A stretch of 64,000 nucleotides of DNA from Amphiduros pacificus (lineage: Eukaryota > Annelida > Polychaeta > Phyllodocida > Hesionidae): positions 17,044,809-17,108,808 of the forward strand of contig OX439010.1 of assembly GCA_949316495.1 (NCBI GenBank), in the 5' to 3' direction. Shown here in pieces: positions 1 through 12,800 of this stretch. Each line of letters opens with the position of its first letter. The first letter of the stretch is position 1. Under the pieces are notes generated by a model. It did no database searches and had not been told where the DNA came from. It saw only the letters and a program-made list of their open reading frames with translations. Made by a program: the position numbers and the translations under genes.

Positions 1-3000
1 GTTATCACAACTGAAAATCATCTGTTATTTTCAACAAGGTTACAATTAACCTCTGAATTTTCGCAGCTAGATATCTCTAAATTGCATGATCATTTCATGT
101 TTTGATGCTCCCCTTTTGATAGCTCTTTTATCAATGATCGTATTGCAGGTGAGTGATGTTTGAAATGTGAAAACTGTCAAACTAATTTTTTTTTAATTGT
201 GTTTGCCTTGTTGACATACACATACATCACATGAACTTTATTTTTCTGCATAAAATAAAGACACCTTTATTTCCGAAAATAATTTTTCATCGCAGATTAC
301 TCCAGGTCAGAGTAAAAACAAGAAAACATTGTGATATAAAATATGCAGGTACAGTTAGCGATCTTTTCAGAATTTGCTCAGAATTTGTTCTTTCTTTTAA
401 AAATAGCAGTACCTGATTCACCGAAAAATTCACTCAAGCATTTTGCATACACCATATCTCTCAAATGTCTTGGCTTGAAGGTTAGTTGATGGAAGCAATT
501 ATTTTCTCTCCTCTTGCCCATTGTGTCTTAAATTAGATAGGTGTCTAGAGTTTCCTTCCATTGAAAATGTCAAATATTTGGCCCATCACTCTTTGACAGA
601 CTTTAGCTTTCAAAAAGACTAATTTGCAAGCACCGGCCTATGATTTACCTATAATTTGGGGTGTTAGAGACTTGATAGGGGAGAGATACCTACCAATTAC
701 TACTGTTTAGGTCCAACTCCAAAATCCTTCCAGGATCCTATGTAAACCACCCCTTTTAGCATGATGTTATGTCTCAGAGCGGATTCAACCCTCTCTGATG
801 TACGTGTCAGTATTAAAAAAGTGATTGTGATAAAATGGAGCACTTGTTTCGTTGTGGCATATGTAAACAAGACAGAAATCTTTTAATGATTGAAGTGCTA
901 GGAGTTTGCATCTTGTCAATTTTAAGATTTCTGGGATCAAGATGGATCATTTATCTCTACCTGATCTCAGCAAAATGATAATAGACAATAAAAAAACAAG
1001 TTTGGTGTCTTTTTCATTCCACAAATTTACTTCAACTGATTTACTTAAATTGTCAATTTTGTGTGACACTTTTTGAGACATGTTTCAACAGTATATAGAA
1101 GATTAACCATCTGAAAGATTATCTTCAAAAAAAGCTTTGCCATTTGTTACATAAACTGTTGTATTTTTGCAATGTTCAAGTAAATTTTAATCTTCAATAT
1201 TACAATTGATATTTTAAAAATAAATCTGAGATTATCAGGATAAAAAAATAAAATGTTTATCTATAATCAAGTTATAACCTACCAAAATGTGGTTGTGGTT
1301 TTCTTAAAACATACAAAAAAATTAAGGAACATTACTTTGAACCAAATATAATTGAAGAACCGGACCAAATTTAAATTTTTTATGAGCCATTCACTGAAAC
1401 TGTGTACATGATGTTGAAAAAACTTGCTATTTGTTTGATAAATGTCCATCAATCATGTCACCCTTTTCCACCAATGTTCAGCAGTTGTTGTTAAATTGGA
1501 AAGTTAAACATGTGGAGAGGTCTTGAGCATCAAAAGTAGGTCCTGTGTAAAGTTGTACATACGTAAAGGGATAGGTGGTTTTACATAGGTGGCTTGTAAA
1601 GCCACTTGAAATGAGTGCACAGTTGGATTTGAAATTGATATACATGATTCAAGACCTTTGAGTGCACTGTGAAATGTTAAAAGAAAAAGTTCTATGTTTA
1701 GGCGATTTTACACAGTAAATAGCTGTTAAATCTTATCAAATTTAATGTGATGTGATGACGGGATTTCCAAGATGGACATTTTCTCATAGAGCACAGCTGG
1801 TGGTGTGTATTGGGTATTTACGCTGGAAATTAATTGGATATATTTCTAAATTTGGCCTGTGGGGGGTACGGTGCCATTGTCCTGTGACAGTATGGGTAGC
1901 GAGGGAAAGGGAATCTCTTAAGTCAATGTTGTCACCCAAAACAAGTCTTGTTTGGAAAAGGACTTAAGGCTTAAAACAAGGCAGACTGCCACCAACTGCC
2001 GACCTTTTCAACTTAATTCACCAGCTCTGAGTGGCCAAATTTACACTGCCCTGTTAAAAATGTACACGAAATTTAGATGTTGGGTGTTAAAAAGGAATTT
2101 TGGAACAAGTTAGAGCGATGTGTTCTTTGCAGAGAGAACAAGTAAGGGCTGGCTTGCCTCTACTATCCTGGAGGGCATTTTCTGTCAAATAGAGTTGCAT
2201 ATCTGCCTCTGTCACGTGGAATGCTCCAGAATTCGTGACCTTTTTCTGTTTTCAATGGTGCCTCTATGGGCACTGAAAGATCCCTGTAAAGTTTAATATG
2301 CAGCAGAAAGGCCGAGCCCCGAGGGCATACAAGATGGCTTAATTTTACGGAAGCATCTCCGTGTATTGAGGCCCAATCCCCTTTCAGGCGAGATATGAGA
2401 CTACAAAACGCCTTAATAATAAGTTTCCTCATCACTGGTCTTTTTCACAGACTTTGTTTCAAGATGGAAACCGACAGTCCGGGTCAGCCTGTATTAAACA
2501 GCATAACATATATATCCCAACAACTCTACCTGAACAGGCTTGCTACATAAAAATATAAAATCGGTAAAAAGCTTTTAGTTTATGAAAATTATAATAAAAA
2601 ATGGATAGTTTTGGGGGTGAGCTATTTAGAGGATTGCATGCATGTTAGCAGATATTTTCATGGCACAGTAGGCTTGAGTGGTCCAAACAAGAGCGTCTGA
2701 TGAATGCTTAAAACTCCCTGGCATTAAGATGATGCCCCATGAAGCATGCCCAGTTTTTCCATCTTATCCACGGCAAAGCTGGGCAAGCCTCATTTGATTG
2801 GCATGAGGGTTTTTCAGCAAGTGATTGTGTAAGGTACAAAGGGTGGGGGATGGACAAACAGCCCCGGGGCAAGCACCCTTTGCATACAGGGTAAGGCTTG
2901 TCTGTAGGCCACTGTACACAACCCCCACAGTTTAACCAATCATCTTCCACGTGAGTTGCGTGAACGCGAAAGGGGGTGTAGCACGACCTCGCCGAGCCTT

Positions 3001-3850
3001 CAAACAGTGGCGAAACCAATCTGATGGCTCTGGCGAAAGCTTCCACACAACACTTTAGTGGGGACTCTGACATGCAAACCTCGGGTGTCAAAACGCCATA
3101 TTAGTGTCACCCACACACACACCTTATGTAGGCACACAAAAAGAGCAAAGTTGTCGACTTCTGTTGACTTTTTATTTCTCAGGACAAACCAGCAGGATTG
3201 ATGTTTAGAGGAGCGCCAATTTTTACTACTTTTCGGATGATATACAAAAAGAACTTACTGGAAAAAGTGTTTTGGTGATCCCACAGGATAGTGAGATCCC
3301 CCCTGGGAGATTTGACACCCTTTGCGGTGCCTTATGGGAGTGTTGATTGTTTACTTTGCTTGCACTTAATTAAGCGATCAGTGTTGCTGACTTAATCAAT
3401 ACCAGAGTATATGTCTGACAGTTTGCAGCTCAATTTCTTGACGGAATCCGACTATTTCCAGGAGGGCCGCAGTTGTCTGTCTGTTCAGCTTATTTTATTA
3501 GCACCAGGATAAGACATACCTGCAAAATTGGGATATCTTAAAGATTTACTGGAGAGAATTCTTCATTACACAAACCAGCAAACCCAGTACACAGAAATAC
3601 ACGGAGAGAGAAAGAGAGGAGGAGGCTTCTTAAAGAAGGATCATCACATCCCTAACAAGACACCCTGCAGGGCCGGGGATTGCACTGTCGGAAATGTGTG
3701 TCTAGAAGCCGGGGTTGGCATCTAATGTCTCAGCATGTAGCATAGCCTCTCCCCGCTGCTTTGCCGATCATGTGCGTCCCCCGCTTAATGCAGTCTGTGT
3801 AGAGGATACCTGGGTGTTGCTAAGTCGACACTGCTACTCTCGCTGACACG
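1..3850. other. Upstream region of the Wnt gene, no gene seen
   Basis: No convincing exon on either strand. Most of it is AT-rich. Less AT-rich, non-repetitive blocks lie at about 1740-2440, 2700-3110 and 3150-3520. The 2700-3110 block is open on the minus strand for 127 codons, but the translation has no recognisable domain and no splice context, so I treat it as non-coding. These blocks are where I would look for promoter-proximal enhancers. The stretch just before the Wnt start codon has no clear TATA box; the 5' UTR is probably within about 3500-3850. Confidence 0.5.
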
Positions 3851-6800
3851 ATGGGCTACTCCTCCATAGCATTTCTCCTCTTCACGTGTATATTCCTACT
3901 ACAAACTGTACATGCCTCATGGTGGTAAGTCTTGTTGTTGCTTAGCAACACCTTCTATTGTTTGTTACAACTCATAACAATGTGTATATATTTTTTTTTT
4001 TGCCTTTTCTTGAGATCGATCTTTTCATGGAACTCAATACTTTTGAGTTAAGATCAAAGATTTTTCCAAAAAGCAATATTGATATTCACTTTTTAGAAGT
4101 CATTCACATGTCTAACTCGGATAAAATGGAATTTTTTTTTATAAGTGAACTTAACACTTAGAATCATATTTTACAAAGTGTTGAAAGATATTGGCAGAAT
4201 TATAAAATATTCCCAGAATTAAAAAATAACTGAAAAAAACCAATGACTAAAAAACTATTGGAAAAAGTGATAAATGCAGAATTTGTGAAAAAAAACAGAG
4301 ATTTCCTTGTTAAAAATTTTCATTGTGTATGAAAAACAAAACTTGCACATCAGTCCTGATTTTTAAAGTGTTAATATGAGAAAAATGTTCAGAATGTCAG
4401 GGAAGGCTGACATCATTACTCAAGAATTGGGCCATAACAAATAACATTGCTGTCATGAATAGAGAAAAATTTTAGAAAAAAAAGACAGTGATTGATGGAA
4501 CCATTGCTTACCAATAAATGATGATAAAACACCAATATATAAAAATGGCGAGACATTAAATACTTTTTCTTTTCTTGTTGCAAGATAACAGCACCAAATA
4601 ACTGGCTTTTGACAGTGCAGTACTTAGTAATTCCGAGTGTACTGATCAAACATCAAAATTTTAGTATGGAGTAATTGTAGTATTAATTGTAGTTAATTTT
4701 AAAAAATGGCAAAATTTAAAACGGGGCAACATTTCTCTCAAGTAAATAAATCAAACAAGTATTTAACAATGCAAAACCTGTCTTGCTGAGCACATATTCA
4801 AATTGGAAAGGCAATGTTTAGCTTGGCAGGGCAAAACTCTAGATCTATCATAAATGGGATATTAACTGGTGTTAATATTTGTCCAGCCAATTGTGTAAAG
4901 TAAGCTTATTTCGATTGTAAGATTTAGCAAGTCAATATTAGCAGGGCAGTTTTAACAGTTTTGATACTTTAGCAAAGTACACCTGCATATATAACCGCAA
5001 CACAAAAGATTGGGTGAGAGTTTTGGTGAATTGCCACTTTTTTACCTCTCCAAATCACTCCATTTTATAACCACCCCTCCACCCCTCCCTACCATATTCA
5101 CTTGATTCACCACTAAGGATAAGCCAGGTATTCACCTGCTCTGCTCTATTCACTTCATTCACCACTAAGGATAAGCCAGGTATTCACCTGCTCTGCCCTA
5201 TTCACTTAATTCACCACTAAGGATAAGCCAGGTATTCACCTGTTCTGCTCTATTCACTTTATTCACCACTAAGGATAAGCCAGGTATTCACCTGCTCTGC
5301 TCTATTCACTTCATTCACCACTAAGGATAAGCCAGGTATTCACCTGCTCTGCCCTATTCACTTAATTCACCACTAAGGATAAGCCAGGTATTCACCTGTT
5401 CTGCTCTATTCACTTGATTCACCACTAAGGATAAGCCAGGTATTCACCTGCTCTGCTCTATTCACTTCATTCACCACTAAGGATAAGCCAGGTATTCACC
5501 TGCTCTGCCCTATTCACTTGATTCACCACTAAGGATAAGCCAGGTATTCACCTGCTCTGCTCTATTCACTTTATTCACCACTAAGGATAAGCCAGGTATT
5601 CACCTTCTCTGCCCTATTCACTTGATTCACCATTAAGGATAAGCCAGGTATTCATCTGCTCTGCTCTATTCACTTGATTCACCACTAAGGATAAGCCAGG
5701 TATTCACCTGCTTTGCTCTATTCACTTGATTCACCACTAAGGATAAGCCAGGTATTCACCTGCTTTGTTTCTTTAGAATATGTTTGTCATTATACTTCAA
5801 AACACGCTCCATTTCATATGACAGGCGCTGTAATTGAATTTAATGATTCACTGCTGTCGATGATAGATTAGAATGTACAGGCAAGTTGCATGTGTTCAGA
5901 TGATTTTCGTTTGAGGTGAGAGGACGATTCATGCCTGAAACTTTGCGTGTTTTACATCAGTCTAAAAGTATCCATAATTGCACACTTTAGGGGCCTGTAA
6001 ATAATAATTTCTATTGGCCGATTAGGGGTAATTTACTTATTTTGACTCCTTGATATTTCAAATTGTCACCTGACATCAACCCTGGTGAACCTTCGGTGAA
6101 TTGAATATTAACTCGAAATAAATGCATAGCCATTGGAAATAGATATCATAATTATGTTCTCTTGGTCAGGGCATGATTTTTTTTAACAGTCCAAGAAACG
6201 TGACAAAAAGATGAATGGTTGAATTGGAGTAGACTTCCTTAGATATTCAAAAGAAAAATGCTACATGGTGATTTGTATCTCCACTTTTTTAAAACTGAGA
6301 TAGTTTTTATTTAAAAAAGAAATTGTAGGTAACCTAAATACTGTGTGCTGACAGTATGTCTAACATATATTTTGATGACATTACCATTGAAATAATGAAA
6401 TATTGGAGGGACAATTTCACATGTCTTTTCACAAACAATTATTTTTATGCATGCTTGTGCTGTTCAGAAAGTACAAGCAACTTCATCAATTATTTGAAAG
6501 TTTGAAAAGTTTATGCAGAAATATGAAAAGATTTTAAAACTTTCAGCAGATTAACTTAATTTGAACTATATTTCTTAAAAAATAGATTTCAGTAGTTTAT
6601 ATGTGTGTATGATAATGATGCATTAAATAAATATATATTATGTTGCAGAATCCTTTTTTAATGGAGTAAGTTAGTTTAAAGTATGTCAGAAAGGTGATAC
6701 ATATAAAGGAGCTATGAGATGAATTTGAGAAATTATGCATTGATATTGGAAAATACATCTCTTTGTCTTTCTAAGTGTTTTCCATCCAGTAGATCAATGT

Positions 6801-9800
6801 ATAAATTTGTGTTATAACATGAAACATGATATTTTTTTATTGAATAAATTCCTATGCATTACATTTAATTGCAATGAATTTTTGGCCATTAAGATGGCAC
6901 CAAGTACAATTAGTGACTTTGAGAGAACTTCAAACATTCCAGGTACAGTTAGAGTCAGCAGGAAGAACTGTGACATTGTTCATCCAATTAGCTGAATGAC
7001 ACATCGCTAAGTGACTTATGGTCATTTTTCTTTGTGTTTCCACCCGAGACTTTGGGAGACATTATGGCAATTGACATGAAAACAGAAGTAAGATAAAAAG
7101 TCAAGATGCTTAAAGTGGATCATGTCCATGCGCGAACAGAAAAGATTTGCATTTGGTATCAAATCTAACGGGTTGTAATACGTGCAGACAATTTGGGGGA
7201 TTAGAAATTTAATTAGCTCTTTTCTAGATTGGAACCCCCTACTTTGCACATTTGCACATCCCAAATTGTTTTCTTAGTGCACAAACAATGGCTAACAATG
7301 CTGGGGTAGAAATGAATTTGTGAAAGGGGGTAAATAATGAAAAACAACACCACTAAACCCATTCCAGCCTCAGTCTTTGTAAAAACATTTTCACTTGCAA
7401 ACAATCGTACCACTTAAGCTTTATGAAGAGAGGCTATTACACCGTCTAAAACGTGTCCTGCTTATCGCGTATGAGAATAAACCTGCTTTTGCAAAGTTTC
7501 AATAGTGGTAAGGTTAGATACAAAAGCCTTTTAAATGGACCCTCTGGGGAAGATTAGGGTAAAATTAAGTGGCTAAGAAAGCTGTTCAGATTGAGCACCG
7601 ATGTAATACAACTGCAAGAGGATAACTTCTTGACTAACTTGGAGATAGGGTTAATCTTGATGAGGAAGGTGCAGATCGAAATCATGGTGACAAATATCTG
7701 TGCCTTTGAACAGTTGTCTATCAGACATACTTTAGGGTATCACTTTCCACCTCTGTTGTTTATTGAGAATATATATACTGATGTTGGAAAGAGAGAAGCC
7801 AAAGTCGGTCGCAGTTTCCATAAACTTTTGAAAGTGGGAAGATAAAGTGCCCTGTTTGGAAGTAGGGTGAACTCGTCACAAAAATGTTATCTGTGCATGT
7901 AAAGAGGCCTATTTCGCCCCCATTACAGGTGGCCGAGTCAAAAAGTAATTCGCTCTGCCGTCATTATGCTTTATTTTGGCATCACCACGATATGTCTCCT
8001 ACCAGATTCTTGACAGTAATTGTCAAGCTAAAAAAGGAGGAGTTGTTATCAGCTGTCACTGCACCTGGTATAGGTATTTACAACATGGCCGAGGTGAAGC
8101 CGCAGAGAACGAAAGTCAAAGAAGTCTAAGAAGCAAAGCATCATGGGATTGGGGTCTTAAACATCCAATACAACTATACACTGGTTGAAAAAAGGGATAT
8201 CAAAATTTAGGTGAAAGTTTTTTTTGAAGAAGGTTTCTTAATCCAAACTTTGGCCTGCGAAGTACTTAAAAGTTTAAAAGTTTTTTTAGTGTCATAATCC
8301 TTTAACAATATTACAGAATTTATATTATTTTATTCAGTTTTAGCATTTTATATCAGTACAGTATTTGTCAATCCAGTTTTGTTTAAACTATGTTATTATC
8401 ATAATATTACAAATGAAGTGAGGATGTTTAAACAGAAATAATACCAGCTGTGAATCATTGAGTCTCTCAGTTATATGTGTATGAAAAACCAGAACTGGAA
8501 GTAGATGGGTTTAGAATTGGTCATGAGCAGTGAAAAAGTTAACACTTGATGATGATTTGCTGAGGAGGAGTGCTGGAATGGTGCCTTAATGAGGAGGGCA
8601 GGATTCTCTGCCATCCGCATCCTGCACCTCTGTCCCATCCAATCTGCAAACACAACCATCACCTTGTTGCATCATTCTGAATGGTGGCTTCTTGGCAAGA
8701 GATGGGAAATACCTGACCATCTCGACACTCCCCACCCACCCGTTACTCGGCGTTCAAGCATGCCCTCCCCTATCCACCCTCCCGTTTACTCAGCACTCTT
8801 GTTTTTATGTGTGAATTTTTCAACACATCTCGTTTAATTTGTCTTCACAACATTTTTCCTCTCTTCGTGGAAAGGCTTTTGTAAAATGAAATAGAAAATG
8901 TGTGCAGAGTGAATGGTGATTTTAAGCAAGTTAGATCCTCACTATTTATTTCCGAGCCTACATTTATTCTTCTCACCTCCACATTTTTTGTACTCCACTC
9001 TCTCCCCATACCCTCTACTCCCCATACCCTCTACTCTCCAAATCCTCCACTCCCCATACCTCCATTCTGCACACCCTCCACTCCCCACACCCTCCACTCC
9101 CCACATCCTCCACTCCCCATACCCTCTACTCCCTACTCCCATATCCTCCACTCCCCAAATCTTCCACTCCCCATACCCTCCACTCCCCAAATCCTCCACT
9201 CCCCATGACCCCCCCACTCCCCATACCCTCCACTCCCCAAATCCTCCATTCCCCATACCCTCCACTCCCCATAACCTCCACTCTCCAAATCCTCCACTCC
9301 CCATACCCTCCACTCCCCAAATCCTCCACTCCCCATGACCCTCCACTCCCCATACCCTCCACTCCCCATACCCTCCACTCCTCATACCCTCCACTCCCCA
9401 TGACCCTCCACTCCCCATAACCTCCACTCTCCAAATCCTCCACTCCCCATACCCTCTACACCCCAAATCCTCATGCACTCCCCACACCCTCTTCTCCCCA
9501 TACCCTCTTCTCCCCATACCCCCTTCTCCCCATACCCTCTTCTCCTCATACCCCCTCCTTCCCATACCCTCTTCCTCCCAACTCTACACACCTTCCACTC
9601 CTCATTTCCCATGCATACTCTCTGCTAAACCACTCCCCACACCCTTAAACACACTCCCACACCCTTGTCACGCTCCCTGTTACCCACCACCTCTATGTAC
9701 TCCCCACACCCTCCCCACATACCTCACCCTCCGTGTGCTCCCTTCTTCCCTCATTCACTCTCACCTTGGGACCTGCCATTTACCCTAATCTCCTTTCACA

Positions 9801-12800
9801 TCCCCTGCGTGAGTGCATTTTTGCCATTAATTTACTTGATTTCAGTGGGCAAATACTCTCTTGAGTAAAGAAATCTGTATCATTTAATATTAATACTAAA
9901 CATCGGAATTTCAGTAAATGAGTTACAGACAGGCAGAGAGATATTGGCTCCTTTATCGTGTTACTCCCACACCACCAGTCAAAGCCGAATGGGACATGAT
10001 TTGATTCAAGCTTTCCGAATCCATCAATTTTCTCTGCTTGTGTTCAGTCGGGTGTGAAGTCACAAAGGCATGAAGGTCATGCGAAACACACAACATGACA
10101 GAATTCCTTTTTTATATTAATTTTGGGATTATTAACTTGATTTCTTCAGAAAGGGATAAAAACTGTAGAGTTATAAGATATTGAATATTATGACCATGAA
10201 GTGCCAGGATAATTAGTTCTTAGAGTATTATGTCTTTTATGCAAGTGCAAACAGCTTTATTAAAGTTTAAGGCTCTAATTTAGTAAATAACATTCTAAAT
10301 TTGTCTCTCTTCACTTTGAGCACACGTTTCTCTTCTTTTTTCTAAAAGGAAAGGAGAAGAGGATAAATGAAGATTGGAAAAGAGGGTGAAATATTTAGAG
10401 AACAGCTGGAAGCAATTGACTCTGTGAATTGCAAGGGTGTTAGAACTTGTAAGACAAAAAGATAAATGTCCAAAAAGTATGTTTCTGACAGGAGAACATG
10501 AATCGTTATCCCAAACTGTTGCCTTTCAACATTCCTGACTTCTCGATTATCTTGTTTGAAAAGTGATTTGCATTTCATATGGGGTTTTGTACAGAATTGC
10601 AAAACAAAATAATAAGTAGATACACAGTGTACAAGAAATTATAAGAAAGAATAAAAAAGAAATGAAATGGCCAAAACCTGAAAGGGATAAAAAAATAGAT
10701 TGACTGGAATGATTATTAATTGTTTTATTTAAACAATTTAACTTTCAACAAATATGTTGATAATTTGCAAGTTTTGGAGAGAGTCATTTTGTTTCCAAGG
10801 AGGAGATTCTGTGTGGTTTGCACCTTTGGTATTTATGTGTGAAAGATGAGAGAGAGTGGAGAAGAAAGGTGAGAAGGGAGGAAGTGGGTCACAGTGCATC
10901 TTGGGTGGAGCAGTGCATCATGGGTAAATAGTGGACCAGGTAGTACTTCTGGGATGATTATAACCAACTAATTGTGTATGTCAGCCCATCTGCAAAGGTG
11001 TGAACTACACCTTCTTCTAAGTCTGAGGCTCGTCTTAAATGTCTAGGCAGTGTGAAAAACACCTCCCTTGAGCTTTTGACTCATTCACCAAGATATCTAG
11101 TTGTTTAAACATCACTTCCCTGAAGTCATTAACTCATCTATAGCTCTGAAATCTCAAGAAGTCGCTACAATATCTTCATCTGGTGATGTTTTATTTGTAC
11201 AATTTAAACCTGTGAGAGATAAAGATTTCAAGACCTTCTTATCATTCTTTTACTAAGAGTGGGGACACAAAAATGTGATCTTTTTAGTCAAGATACAAAC
11301 TAATCTCCCAAGATTATTTTTGGGGGAGAAAAGTGACAAAGACCTCTCCCTTGGAAACTGGACCCTGCTGAAAGTGTGGATTCAAGGGCCACATATAAGA
11401 AATGTCTGTCTGTTGAAAAGGTACAATTATTCATCACTCTAAAAGGGCCAGACGTTTGTAACTCTATTCAAAACTTAATGAAGGGAAGCTTAATTAAGTC
11501 ACACTAAAATTGATACTTAATTCCTGGCACTTATGAATGAATGTATGTTTTCAAATTATTACATTAGTTTGATAAATATAGCTTGATCTGAACACAACCA
11601 AATGTTTTGTATAATGGTCACCAAAGGGCCAATAATTTTAACGATTTTTAACTCAAAACTTCAAACAACAAGGTTGAAAGCATAAACATAACAATTATTT
11701 ATGTGTAGTGATTTAGATCAGGGAGATAAAATTAGAAAACTTGGAGTTTGGAAGGATTTGTTACTCTGCATGAATGCGTAGCATGTCGGCCATATTACTG
11801 TGTTGTGATTGGCTGCCAAAAAGTTTGCATGTTCTGTCTGTGATGACAATATAAACATGTATGCAACCCCAGCACCCCTCCTTCTCCCCTTCCCCCACGG
11901 AGAGGGCGCTTCAAATCACCCCACGGCATGCTGTCGCTGGCATCAATTCTGTGAAGCCGAGAAGCTAATTCAGTGGAGTCTTGCAGAGAATAAACAGAGG
12001 CTTCTCCAGTGAAACTGTATCAGAAAGGGAGAGTAATGTTGTTGTGGGAAGCCTGAATCAACATACAGAATTTGTGGATTCCATGGGGTGTGTTTACAAA
12101 ATAATAGCTGGGGCAGGCTTACTGTTACCCTGGGTGGTAATTGCCAGCCAGGAACCTTGCAAACTTCTTTGTTGGGATGGGCATTCTCCAGCTTAAAAGT
12201 TAAAAAAAAACCCATTCCGACCACATGTTGTCATGACTACACTGAAACCATGGTCAGGATTAAGTGGGGTATCTACCATCCATTGTTTTGAAGAATCTGC
12301 CATAGTCAATTTTATTTTTCATGGCTAAATTACATTTTCTATGTTTTCATCACAATTTGTACATCTCTAATGTGAGTGGTTTGTATCTAAGCGGTGAATG
12401 CTAATCTATTCTTATCAGACATAACAGTGTTTTTAATGTGTCAATAATGATTTATTAAATGGAGAAAATGAATAGATTTATAAAGAGACAGCAGTGAACT
12501 TTATTAGTGACTATTATTTTCATCAATTGAGGATAATGCAGTTCTGAAGTGTCAATTGCAATGATCTATTTATGAGTGAAAAATAATGCACTTTTAGAAT
12601 AGCAATTATCCATTATTCCAAAAAATGATATTGCATTTTCAAAGTGTCAATAATTGACTATACACAAGATGACAATGCTGTATTCATAAAGATCAGTTTG
12701 TGAATTTATTAAGTAACGATTGCAGTTCAAGGCTTTGAAAAGATAAACAGCCAAGATTGTCACCTGATTAAATCGTTTCCCTCTTTATTATAATAATAGA

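Noticed and set aside
8942-9612. Glycine/tryptophan-rich minus-strand frames of up to 207 codons (MGSGGYGEW type)
   Set aside because: They are translations of a 16-bp minisatellite that lacks stop codons; several frames are open at once on both strands.
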